Source: Deltaproteobacteria bacterium
GTDB taxonomy: Bacteria; Desulfobacterota; Binatia; UBA9968
DNA length: 21,193 nt
Direction: 5' to 3'
Assembly: GCA_016844625.1 (NCBI GenBank)
Contig: JAERMN010000055.1
Location: forward strand, 1-21,193
Positions within the stretch are counted from its first letter, which is position 1. Each line of letters begins with the position of its first letter. The position numbers were made by a program, and so were the translations under genes. Positions 1 through 8,367 of this stretch are shown one piece after another. The notes beneath the pieces were generated by a model that did not search any database, was not told the origin of the DNA, and was given only the letters and a program-made list of their open reading frames with translations.

Positions 1-1
1 T

Positions 2-559
2 CCGGTGCGCGAAGCATTGACTCGATTAGTGCAGGAAGGTTACGTTTCCTTTCTACCGAATCGCGGTTTTACCTGCAAAGAAATTAGAATGCAAGAGGCT
101 GAAGAGCTTTACGAACTGCGTGAAGCGCTGGAAGCGTTCGCGGTCGGAAAAGCGATTGAAAATTTAACCGACAACGGGCTCGATAAGCTCAAAAACAAGA
201 TGCATTGCTACGGCCGCGACGTGGAAAACCGCTTTACCCGCGAGCGTTTGGTTTACGATCAAGATGTGCATCTGGCGATCGCCCAGATGAGCGGCAATGA
301 AACTTTGCAAAACATGTTGCGCCATGTTTTTGAGCGCATCGTTTTGAAGCGCCGCACCGATGGCATCTACGATTCGGCGCGCGGCACGACGGCGCATCAG
401 GAACACTTAAGGCTCTTGGCCGCGATGGAGCGGCGCGATGCCGCTGCGGCGGTCGCCGTTGTGCGCAACCATATTCAGGCCGGTAAGCAAAACGTCATGA
501 CCGACCTCAAGCAGCGTCAGGCGATTCGCGAGCTGAGAGCCATCGATGCAATGAATTAA
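2..559 (+). CDS. GntR-family transcriptional regulator, FCD (FadR C-terminal) type; 5' end cut by the window edge
   Basis: The first in-frame residues, PVREALTRL, are the end of a GntR winged-helix recognition helix, so the start and most of the DNA-binding domain lie outside the window. Numbering from the GTG codon at 5, residues about 30-160 form the all-helical FCD ligand-sensing domain. LYELREALE opens it. Acidic and histidine residues at the usual metal-binding places are visible: D85/D87 and H89, H131/H134 and H156. FCD regulators normally repress neighbouring catabolic genes and release DNA on binding an organic acid or pathway intermediate. The stop is 31 bp before the cyclic amidohydrolase start on the same strand, so this is probably the local regulator of the hydrolase/molybdenum hydroxylase cluster. 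Family assignment is firm; effector and target are inferred. Confidence 0.9.
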   Translation, partial: PVREALTRLVQEGYVSFLPNRGFTCKEIRMQEAEELYELREALEAFAVGKAIENLTDNGLDKLKNKMHCYGRDVENRFTRERLVYDQDVHLAIAQMSGNETLQNMLRHVFERIVLKRRTDGIYDSARGTTAHQEHLRLLAAMERRDAAAAVAVVRNHIQAGKQNVMTDLKQRQAIRELRAIDAMN

Positions 560-590
560 GACCAGAAAACAGAAAAAGAAAGGGAGAATT

Positions 591-1915
591 ATGGCAGCAG
601 ATTTAGTTATCAAAGGCGGTTGGGTGGTGACACCCGATGCAACATTTAAAGGCGGCGTGGCGATCAGCAACGAGGTGATCGTCGCCATCGGCTCGGACGA
701 TGCGCTGCCATCCGGCAAAGAGGAGATCGATGTCAAAGGCAAACATATTTTGCCGGGTCTATTCGACGGCCACGTTCACTTCAGAGAACCGGGCATGACC
801 CACAAAGAGGATTTCAACACCGGCTCCACCGCGGCCGTCTGCGGCGGCATCACCACCGTCGTCGACATGCCAAATACGGTGCCGCCAACGGCCGATGCCG
901 AGCAAGTCAAAGTTAAAAAAGAACTCGGTGAGGCGCGCTCGCTGGTCGACTTCGGCATCACCGGTGTCGTCGTCCAGACCAATACCAAAGACATCTTGCC
1001 CATGGCCGCCGCCGGCGTCATCGGCTACAAGATCTTCTTTGGCGAAACTATCGGCAACTTGCCCTTCCGAAGCTGCCCTTGGGCATCCATGCGGAAAACC
1101 GCCAGATCATGGCGTACTGCACCAACAAGCTAAAAACCGAAGGCAAGAACGATGCGCGCTATTGGGAAGCTTCCCGGCCGGATATCTGCGAAGCGGAGTC
1201 GGTGCACCATGCGTTGTTCTTCGCCGAAACCTTCGGCACTAAGCTGCATGTGTTCCACATGAGCTCGAAGCAAGCCGCTTATATGGTGCGCGATGCCAAG
1301 GCGCGCGGCCTGCGCGTCACAGCGGAAACCGGGCCGCACTATTTGCTGCGCGAACCCAACGACATGGACAAAGTCGGATCGCTGTTGAAGATGAACCCGC
1401 CGGTGCGCACGAAAGATCACGCCGAGGTTCTCTGGCAGGGTCTGCGCGAAGGCTTCGTCGACACTCTCGCCACCGACCACTCACCGCACACCTTGGAGGA
1501 GAAAGGCTCAGACATCTACGGCAAGCTGACCAAGCCGGCGATTTGGGACTGCATCTCGGGCTTCTGCGGCGTCGAGACCGGTGTGCCGCTAATTTTAACC
1601 GAAGTGAACAAGGGCCGCCTAACGCTCAATCAATATGTCAAAGTTGCTTCCGAGAACCCGGCAAAAGTCTGGCAGGTTTATCCGAAGAAAGGCGCCATCC
1701 GCTTGGGTTCCGACGGCGACATCACCGTCGTCGACATGGACAAGGAAGGCACCATCGACGTCAACAAGCTGCACAGCAAAAACAAACCGTCGCCCTGGCA
1801 TGGCTGGAAAGTCAAAGGCATGCCGGTGCTCACCGTCGTGCGCGGCCACGTGCAGATGCGAGACGGCGAACCCTGCGGTAAAGCGATCGGCAAAGCGCTC
1901 AAGCCGATCATCTAA
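591..1915 (+). pseudogene. allantoinase/dihydropyrimidinase-like cyclic amidohydrolase, interrupted by a deletion and frameshift near 1060-1080
   Basis: The 5' part (591 to about 1066) reads as the N-terminal half of a metal-dependent cyclic amidohydrolase, with H61 and H63 of HVHFREPG and the probable carboxylated lysine K147 in GYKIFFG. From about 1067 a different frame continues with KLPLGIHAEN, HMSS and ATDHSPH, supplying the remaining metal ligands (two His and one Asp), and runs to the stop at 1913-1915. In relatives roughly 15-25 residues separate GNLP from the LPLGIHAEN block; here almost none remain. So both sequence and frame have been lost. The first frame alone would run on to 1133. 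Both halves are otherwise uncorrupted, implying a very recent lesion or an assembly error. The start at 591 follows AGGGAG at 581-586. The family opens cyclic amides such as allantoin, hydantoins, dihydropyrimidines or dihydroorotate; the substrate here is not determined. Confidence 0.85.
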
Positions 1916-1933
1916 AAAACTCACAAGTAGTGG

Positions 1934-1995
1934 GCGCTGAGTCCTGAGTGGAATTCTGCTCGGGGCTCAGCATTCATTGGTCAGCACTCAGCACT
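1934..1995. repeat. 7-nt-period CTGAGT / CAGCACT word repeats in inverted arrangement
   Basis: Two TGAGT-containing heptads occur at about 1938-1951. Reverse-complement words CTCAGCA follow near 1965 and a perfect tandem pair TCAGCAC at 1981-1994. The two sets can pair imperfectly. They fill the gap between the broken hydrolase and the FAD subunit and end 8 nt before its ATG, where a Shine-Dalgarno site would be expected but is not obvious. Confidence 0.6.
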
Positions 1996-2002
1996 ATTTT
2001 TT

Positions 2003-2914
<912 letters not shown>

Positions 2915-2920
2915 AAGAAT

Positions 2921-3005
2921 GGAGTGATGGAGTATTGGAGCACTGGAGTGTTGGGTATCCGATCCTGAAACCCATGACTCCAACACTCCACTACTCCATC
3001 ACTCC
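2921..3005. repeat. 8-nt-period TGGAG tandem repeat forming a long inverted repeat between the FAD and FeS subunit genes
   Basis: The left arm reads TGGAGNNN four times at 8-nt period (from 2922), and the right arm reads CTCCANNN four times at 8-nt period (2979-3010). A perfect 14-bp pairing joins 2921-2934 to 2992-3005. After a 10/2-nt bulge, a further 10 bp joins 2945-2954 to 2980-2989, leaving a loop of about 25 nt. The structure would form in the transcript between two subunits of one enzyme. It could stabilise mRNA, tune subunit stoichiometry or simply be a repeat insertion. Confidence 0.8.
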
Positions 3006-3025
3006 AACTTGAATTCGAGGCTATG

Positions 3026-3505
3026 ATGAACACGAAGATTCAATTTACTCTCAACGGCAAATTGATGAGCCGCGAAGTGCAGACTCATCGTCTGCTGCTC
3101 GACCTGTTGCGCGATGAGATCGGCATGACGGGCACCAAGGAAGGTTGCGGCACCGGCGACTGCGGCGCCTGCACGGTGATGATGAATGGCAAGCCGGTGA
3201 ATTCTTGCCTGGTTCTTTCCGGCGAGCTCGACGGCGCCGACATTGTCACGATCGAAGGATTGCAAATCGGTGCCGAGCTTCATCCGGTGCAAAGGGCTTT
3301 CGTTCAAGACGGCGGCGCCCAGTGCGGCTACTGCACGCCGGGAATGTTAATGATGTCCAAGGCATTGCTCGATGAGAATCCGAATCCAACCGAAGAACAA
3401 ATTCGCTACGCCTTGTCGGGCAATCTTTGTCGCTGCACCGGCTACGCCAAGATCGTCCAATCCGTGCAAGACGCCGCTGCTATGCTGCGGAGTAAAAACG
3501 CGTAA
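3026..3505 (+). CDS. [2Fe-2S] small subunit of a xanthine dehydrogenase/CoxS-family molybdenum hydroxylase
   Basis: Numbering from the first of two tandem ATGs (3023), the N-terminal plant-type ferredoxin cluster uses C42, C47, C50 and C62 (GCGTGDCGAC then NSC). The C-terminal helical domain binds a second cluster through C101, C104, C136 and C138 (QCGYC and LCRC). All eight cysteines are present and the length of about 160 residues is standard. This subunit relays electrons from the molybdenum site to FAD. I prefer the second ATG at 3026 because a short CGAGG at 3016-3020 lies 5 nt upstream of it; the ATG at 3023 would add one Met. The gene follows the hairpin at 2921-3005 and precedes the large subunit by about 60 bp of 9-nt word repeats. 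No signal peptide is seen, so a cytoplasmic enzyme is likely. Confidence 0.95.
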   Translation: MNTKIQFTLNGKLMSREVQTHRLLLDLLRDEIGMTGTKEGCGTGDCGACTVMMNGKPVNSCLVLSGELDGADIVTIEGLQIGAELHPVQRAFVQDGGAQCGYCTPGMLMMSKALLDENPNPTEEQIRYALSGNLCRCTGYAKIVQSVQDAAAMLRSKNA

Positions 3506-3513
3506 TCCGACAG

Positions 3514-3549
3514 CTTGAAGGATTTGAACTTTTTGAACGGCTTGAACGT
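3514..3549. repeat. 9-nt-period TTGAAC word repeat, four units
   Basis: Four consecutive 9-nt units start at 3514, 3523, 3532 and 3541, each of the form NTTGAANNN (CTTGAAGGA, TTTGAACTT, TTTGAACGG, CTTGAACGT). The same word family recurs at 7217-7252 and 14061-14078. It lies just before the ribosome binding site of the molybdopterin subunit gene. Confidence 0.75.
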
Positions 3550-3565
3550 TTTTTAGGAGCGAACC

Positions 3566-5878
3566 ATGGCGGAACTCACAGTTGTCGGCAAACCGGTCAC
3601 CCGCGTCGATGCCAACGAAAAAGTTACTGGACAGATTGTCTATGGTTACGACTTGGTATTGCCCAATATGCTTTACGGCAAGACGCTGTTCAGCCCCAAG
3701 GCCCATGCCAAGATAAAAAAGATCGACACTGCTAAAGCCAAAGCATTACCCGGCGTCGTTGCCGTCGTCACTGGTGCAGATGCGCCCTGGACCCACGGCG
3801 AAGCCGTCAAAGACAAGCCGTTCCTTGCCCAGGGCAAAGTGCGTTATATCGGCGAGCCTGTGGCGGCGGTGGCCGCCGAGGACGAAGACATCGCGCAAGC
3901 GGCGGTGAAGCTCATCGAAGTCGAATATGAAGAGCTGCCTGTTTACACCGATCCCGAAGCGGCATGTAAACCCGGCTGCATGGAGATCCACGAAGACTAC
4001 AACAAATATCGCAAGGCCAACTTTATGGTTCAGGGCGCGGCGCCCAACGTCGCCGAGCATTTCAAACTGCGCACTGGCGATGTCGCCCAAGGTTTCAAAG
4101 AATCCGACCTTGTCCTCGAAGAAAGATATTTCGTGCCGATGATTCAGCACGCCGCCATGGAACCGCACTCGGCGCACGCGCAGTGGGACCAAGAGTCGGG
4201 CCGTTTGACCATCTGGGTTGCCAACGATGCGCCGTTCCGCGCCCTGCACGAGATCTCCGAAGCCCTCGGCATGGCCAAGGAAAAAATCCGCTTCATCAAT
4301 CCGGCCCAAGGCGGCGGTTTTGGTTCCAAGGGTGGTTTGAAAGTCGAACCGATCGCAGTCGCCCTCGCCTTCCACACCGACGGCCGCCCGGTGCGAGTGA
4401 AGTTTAACCGCGAGGAAACTTTCATTTCGACGCTAACACGCCACGAGGCGGTGGTTTACTCGAAGACTGGTGTCAAGAAAGACGGCACGCTCATGGCGCG
4501 CGAGATGACCATCTATTGGGGCGCCGGCGCCTACGCCGAAAAGAGCCCGACGGTTTGCATCCGCGGCAGTCTGCCCGCTCCCGGCCCCTATCGAATTCCC
4601 CATGTCAAAGTCGACGGCTACGCGGTTTATACGAACAAGCCCGTGGCCGGTTCCTATCGCGGCTACGGCATTCCCCAGGGCGCTTGGGCCGGCGAACAGC
4701 AAATGGACGAGCTGGCGCGGAAACTTGGCATGGACCCCATCGACATTCGCATGAAAAATATCTTCGTCGAAGGCGACACATCGTACTGGGGCGAGCAACT
4801 ACACGCCGTCGGCTTGAAAGAAACCCTGATCAAAGCCACCAAAGCTATCGACTACGGCAAAAAGACAACTAAAGCGAAGCCCGGTCAAAAAATCGGCAAA
4901 GGCTTCGCCTGTATCCAAAAGCCCACCCGGTCACCGACCACGTCCAATGCTGGCGTCACCGTCAATGCCCAAGGCGAAGTCATCGTGTTCGCCGGCACCG
5001 TGGAAATCGGTCAGGGTTGCAACACTATTTTGTCGCAAGTCGCCGCCGAAGAACTCAAAGTCCCGATGGACAAAGTCCACATGCATCAGCTCGACACCGA
5101 CGTGATCCCGTACGACGCCTCGACGACATCGAGCCGCAGCACCTATCATATGGGCAACGCGGTGCGCGGCGCGGCGATCCACGCGCGCGAACAGATTATG
5201 GAAGCCGCGAGCCCGATGCTCGAAGTCGGCGTGCGCGATCTCGCCTTGGCCGACGGCAAAGTCTTCTCCAAAGACCAGCCCCAGCAAGCGCTGCCCATCG
5301 GTGAAGTGATCAAACGCAAGCTCGGCATCAACGGCATCGTCCGCGGCGACGCGTCCTATACCTATGAGATTGGCAAAGACTTAGACTTGGAAACCGGCCA
5401 CAGCGATCACGCCTCGGCCTTTTATATGTATGCGACTCAAGCGGCGGAAGTTTCGGTGGATGAAGAAAGCGGCCGCGTGCGGGTCTTAAGAATGTCGGCT
5501 GCGCACGATGTCGGCAGGGCGATCAATCCACTCAATTGCGACGCACAGATCGAAGGCGGCGTGGTCATGGGCATCGGCTCGACGCTGCACGAAGAGATGA
5601 TCATCGACACTACCGGCAAAGTGCGCAACCCTTCGTTCCTCGACTATCATCTGGTCACGTCGCTCGACTGTCCTGAACTGATCCCGATCATCGTCGAGTG
5701 CACCGAACCCCAAGGCCCCTACGGCGCCAAAGGTTTAGGAGAACCCGGCCTCGCGCCAACTCCCGCGGCCATCGGCAACGCCGTCACCGATGCCATCGGT
5801 ATACGGATTTATGATTTGCCGCTCAAACCTGAGAACGTTTTCTGGGCGCTGCAAAAAAACAAGAAGAGCGCGGCCTAA
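3566..5878 (+). CDS. molybdopterin-binding large subunit of a xanthine dehydrogenase-family hydroxylase (not CO dehydrogenase)
   Basis: A 770-residue catalytic subunit. The N-terminal hammerhead domain begins GKPVTRVDANEKVTG and the C-terminal part binds the Mo-pterin cofactor. Visible motifs are QGGGFGSKGG from Q248, GSYRGYG at 362-368, EIGQG around Q483 and GLGEPG with the probable catalytic base E726. Enzymes of this family hydroxylate a carbon next to a ring nitrogen or oxidise an aldehyde, using water as the oxygen source. At the place where true CO dehydrogenase has AYRCSFR with a copper-binding cysteine, this protein has GSYRGYG, with G366 in the cysteine position. AGGAG at 3555-3559 sits 6 nt before the ATG. 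Its position downstream of a cyclic amidohydrolase and upstream of a binding protein favours an N-heterocyclic substrate (purine, pyrimidine or nicotinate-like); that is inference. Confidence 0.94.
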   Translation: MAELTVVGKPVTRVDANEKVTGQIVYGYDLVLPNMLYGKTLFSPKAHAKIKKIDTAKAKALPGVVAVVTGADAPWTHGEAVKDKPFLAQGKVRYIGEPVAAVAAEDEDIAQAAVKLIEVEYEELPVYTDPEAACKPGCMEIHEDYNKYRKANFMVQGAAPNVAEHFKLRTGDVAQGFKESDLVLEERYFVPMIQHAAMEPHSAHAQWDQESGRLTIWVANDAPFRALHEISEALGMAKEKIRFINPAQGGGFGSKGGLKVEPIAVALAFHTDGRPVRVKFNREETFISTLTRHEAVVYSKTGVKKDGTLMAREMTIYWGAGAYAEKSPTVCIRGSLPAPGPYRIPHVKVDGYAVYTNKPVAGSYRGYGIPQGAWAGEQQMDELARKLGMDPIDIRMKNIFVEGDTSYWGEQLHAVGLKETLIKATKAIDYGKKTTKAKPGQKIGKGFACIQKPTRSPTTSNAGVTVNAQGEVIVFAGTVEIGQGCNTILSQVAAEELKVPMDKVHMHQLDTDVIPYDASTTSSRSTYHMGNAVRGAAIHAREQIMEAASPMLEVGVRDLALADGKVFSKDQPQQALPIGEVIKRKLGINGIVRGDASYTYEIGKDLDLETGHSDHASAFYMYATQAAEVSVDEESGRVRVLRMSAAHDVGRAINPLNCDAQIEGGVVMGIGSTLHEEMIIDTTGKVRNPSFLDYHLVTSLDCPELIPIIVECTEPQGPYGAKGLGEPGLAPTPAAIGNAVTDAIGIRIYDLPLKPENVFWALQKNKKSAA

Positions 5879-5923
5879 CTCGACCCTACTCGAATTCCCG
5901 GTATTTTTCGTCTAACATTCAAA

Positions 5924-5954
5924 CACCAGCCGAGAATCTTAGTCTCGGCTGGTG
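5924..5954. terminator. perfect 12-bp stem-loop after the molybdenum hydroxylase genes
   Basis: CACCAGCCGAGA (5924-5935) and its exact reverse complement (5943-5954) enclose a 7-nt loop. It lies 46 bp after the large-subunit stop and 25 bp before the propeller gene. Neither side has a clear T-run, so it may be an RNA-stabilising or attenuating hairpin rather than a classical intrinsic terminator. Confidence 0.55.
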
Positions 5955-5979
5955 AGTCTCTCCCCATCGGAGGTTCGCG

Positions 5980-7143
5980 ATGCACTACGGCAAGATCAGC
6001 TTCACCGCGGCAATGGTAACGATTGTGCTCTGGCTGCCGATGAGTCACGGCGCGGATGCGGCGAGATCGATCCAAACCGTGCCGGGCATGCCTGCGGTGA
6101 TCGATCCGAACAACCTCTATAGCGAGACCCGCTCCGATAAGCTGAGCCCGGTGGTCGCTAAGCATCTCAATCGTGTTTACGTACCGAATCGAAGCTCCAA
6201 CGATGTCTGGGTTATCGATCCTGAAACGTTGAAAGTCGTCGACAAATTCAAAGTCGGCGTCCATCCCCAACATGTCGTGCCATCGTGGGATCTGAAAACT
6301 CTGTGGGTCAACAACAACGCCGAAGGGCGCACCGACGGCAGTGTCACGCCGATCGACCCGCTCACCGGCAAGCCGGGCAAAACTATTCCGGTGGACGATC
6401 CTTATAATATGTACTTCACGCCCAACGGCGACGCGGCGATCATCGTCGCCGAAGCGCGCAAGCGTTTGGATTTCCGCGATCCGCACACCATGGCGATGAA
6501 ATATTCCATCGACACGCCCGAGTGCCGCGGCATCAATCACGCCGACTTTTCCATCGATGGCCGCTATGTCATCTTCACTTGTGAATATGACAAGACCTTG
6601 GCCAAGATCGATCTCGTCGAGAAAAAAGTCGTCGGCTATTTAAAGTTATCCAAAGGCGGCATGCCGCAAGACGTGCGCAGCGCGCCCGACGGCAAAGCAT
6701 TCTATGTCGCCGACATGAAAGCGGAAGGTGTTTTTATCATCGACGGCGACAAGTTCGCGGAAATCGGCCATATCAAAACCGGCCTCGGCGCCCATGGCCT
6801 TTATCCGAGCCGCGATGGAACGAAACTCTACGTCGCCAACCGCGGCGTCGCCCGCGTTTACGGCCCGCCCAAGGGCAAAGGCAGCATCAGCGTCATTGAT
6901 TTTGCCACGCGCAAAGTCGAAGCGACCTGGCCGATCCCCGGTGGCGGCAGTCCAGACATGGGTAACGTCAGCATCGACGGCAAACAGCTCTGGCTCTCCG
7001 GCCGCTATGACAACTCGGTTTACGTCATCGACACTAGCAGCGGCAAAGTCAAAAGCATTCCAGTGAAAACCGAACCCCACGGCCTCACCGTCTGGCCGCA
7101 ACCGGGAAGATATTCTTTAGGCCATACAGGGAACTTACGTTAA
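5980..7143 (+). CDS. exported YVTN/YncE-type beta-propeller protein
   Basis: A 387-residue protein with an N-terminal signal peptide: hydrophobic TAAMVTIVLWLPM after a Lys, with probable cleavage near SHGADA. It is therefore expected in the periplasm or outside the cell. The mature part is built of repeated blades of about 40 residues with the pattern 'vYVpN...dvwVIDpeTlkvv', for example RVYVPNRSSNDVWVIDPET and later KLYVANRG and NSVYVIDTSSGK. This is typical of YVTN seven-bladed propellers related to the cytochrome d1 domain of nitrite reductase. No heme-binding motif is evident. GGAGG at 5969-5973 precedes the ATG by about 6 nt, so translation is probably strong. Such proteins are binding scaffolds or lack a known activity. 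It could be co-transcribed with the Mo hydroxylase if the hairpin at 5924-5954 does not terminate. Confidence 0.85.
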   Translation: MHYGKISFTAAMVTIVLWLPMSHGADAARSIQTVPGMPAVIDPNNLYSETRSDKLSPVVAKHLNRVYVPNRSSNDVWVIDPETLKVVDKFKVGVHPQHVVPSWDLKTLWVNNNAEGRTDGSVTPIDPLTGKPGKTIPVDDPYNMYFTPNGDAAIIVAEARKRLDFRDPHTMAMKYSIDTPECRGINHADFSIDGRYVIFTCEYDKTLAKIDLVEKKVVGYLKLSKGGMPQDVRSAPDGKAFYVADMKAEGVFIIDGDKFAEIGHIKTGLGAHGLYPSRDGTKLYVANRGVARVYGPPKGKGSISVIDFATRKVEATWPIPGGGSPDMGNVSIDGKQLWLSGRYDNSVYVIDTSSGKVKSIPVKTEPHGLTVWPQPGRYSLGHTGNLR

Positions 7144-7194
7144 CTGCGCACAGTCAAGTAGATACTTCGATCAAGCGGTGCACATCATCCAGCC

Positions 7195-7252
7195 CGTTCA
7201 ACACGCTCACCGGTACGTTGAACGCCTTGAACGTTTTGAACTGCTGGAATAA
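7195..7252. repeat. 9-nt-period TTGAAC word repeat with an inverted partner
   Basis: Units start at 7217 (GTTGAACGC), 7226 (CTTGAACGT), 7235 (TTTGAACTG) and a decayed one at 7244. CGTTCAAC at 7195-7202 is the exact reverse complement of 7217-7224, giving an 8-bp stem. Same word family as 3514-3549. Confidence 0.7.
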
Positions 7253-7274
7253 TTGGGACCTTAAGGAGAGCATC

Positions 7275-8306
7275 ATGATTAAGATTGCCGGTCTGTTCTT
7301 TTTGCTGTTTGTCGTCACCGCACAGAGTCATGCGCGCGCCGCCACCCCCGACGACAACTTCTACCGCAGCAAAAACATTCGCATCATCGTCGGTTTCGCC
7401 GCCGGCGGCGGCTTTGATGCCTATGCGCGCGCTATCGCGCGCCACATGGGCCGGCATATTCCGGGCAACCCCTCGATCATCGTCGACAACATGACCGGCG
7501 CCGGCAGCCGGGTGTCGGCGAATTTTTTATACCGCGCGCCCGCCGATGGATTGATCATCGGCAATTTCATCGGTTCGTTAATCTTGCAGCAAATCATGGG
7601 AGATAAAGGCATCGAGTTCGACGGGCGAAAATTTGAATGGGTCGGCGCGCCGGTGCAAGATGAAACCGTTTGCGCGCTCACCAAAGCGAGCGGCATCAGC
7701 TCACTCGACGATTGGTTCGCCGCCAAGAAGCCGGTAAAGCTTGGCGGCGAAGCGCCCGGCGCCAATGATTCCGACGTGCCGCGGGTATTGAAAGCCGCCC
7801 TCGGCTTGCCGGTTCAGCTTATCGAAGGATTTAAAGGCACGTCGAATATCCGTATCGCCGCGGAAGCAGGCGAAATCGACGGCGGCTGTTGGACCTGGGC
7901 ATCGATACGAACGACCTGGGCCAATGGCCTGGAATCGGGAAACGTTAAAGCCATTATCCAAATCAATGCAAAGAAAGCCGACGATATTCCCAACGTGCCC
8001 AACGCTATCGATTACGCGAAGACGCCCGAGGCAAAAATTTTGATCCAATCCGGCGTGCACGCACCGTCGGCGATCTTGCGCGCCTATGCCCTGCCGCCCG
8101 GCACGCCTAAAGGCCGCGGCGACATCCTGCGTAGCGCCTTCAACGCCACCATGAAAGATCCCGAATTCTTGGTGGAGATGAAAAAATCCCGGCTCGAAGT
8201 TAATCCGCTTAACGGCGGCGAGATGGAAAGCATAGTCAAAAAGCTTTTTCAGATGGATGCCAACAATGTGGCCAAGATTAGAGAAGTGCTGATACCGAAG
8301 AACTAA
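7275..8306 (+). CDS. TctC/Bug-type tripartite tricarboxylate transporter substrate-binding protein
   Basis: The ATG at 7275 is preferred over an upstream in-frame codon at 7218 because AAGGAGA (7263-7269) lies 5 nt before it and the protein then opens with a clean signal peptide (MIKIAGLFFLLFVV..., cleavage near SHARA). The mature protein of about 320 residues has the family landmarks IRIIVGFAAGGGFDAYAR and IIVDNMTGAGS, which form part of the ligand-binding pocket. Such periplasmic receptors bind carboxylates, amides or similar small molecules and feed TctA/TctB membrane subunits or sensing systems. No tctA or tctB gene is in the window, so this is an orphan receptor, as is common where Bug proteins are expanded. 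Its position after the Mo-hydroxylase genes suggests capture of the pathway substrate; the ligand is unknown. Confidence 0.9.
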   Translation: MIKIAGLFFLLFVVTAQSHARAATPDDNFYRSKNIRIIVGFAAGGGFDAYARAIARHMGRHIPGNPSIIVDNMTGAGSRVSANFLYRAPADGLIIGNFIGSLILQQIMGDKGIEFDGRKFEWVGAPVQDETVCALTKASGISSLDDWFAAKKPVKLGGEAPGANDSDVPRVLKAALGLPVQLIEGFKGTSNIRIAAEAGEIDGGCWTWASIRTTWANGLESGNVKAIIQINAKKADDIPNVPNAIDYAKTPEAKILIQSGVHAPSAILRAYALPPGTPKGRGDILRSAFNATMKDPEFLVEMKKSRLEVNPLNGGEMESIVKKLFQMDANNVAKIREVLIPKN

Positions 8307-8367
8307 TCTAAACCGAGTGTCTTACGCCTTGGACAATCCCGCACATGCCGCTCAACGCTACGCCAGC

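Noticed and set aside
3746..4375. 209-residue antisense frame in the large-subunit gene (and other long antisense frames, e.g. 5875-6540, 11087-11710, 16701-17390)
   Set aside because: Shadows caused by codon bias in confidently identified genes on the opposite strand.
3566..5878. Labelling the three-subunit enzyme as aerobic CO dehydrogenase
   Set aside because: The copper-cysteine AYRCSFR loop is absent (GSYRGYG instead) and the subunits equally fit other XDH-family hydroxylases.
5924..5954. Riboswitch in the leader of the propeller gene
   Set aside because: Only one simple hairpin with no alternative pairing or conserved core that I recognise.
7218..7274. Upstream extension of the TctC-type protein from 7218
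   Set aside because: The extension is made of the 9-nt TTGAAC word repeat, and a strong AAGGAGA plus signal peptide mark the ATG at 7275.
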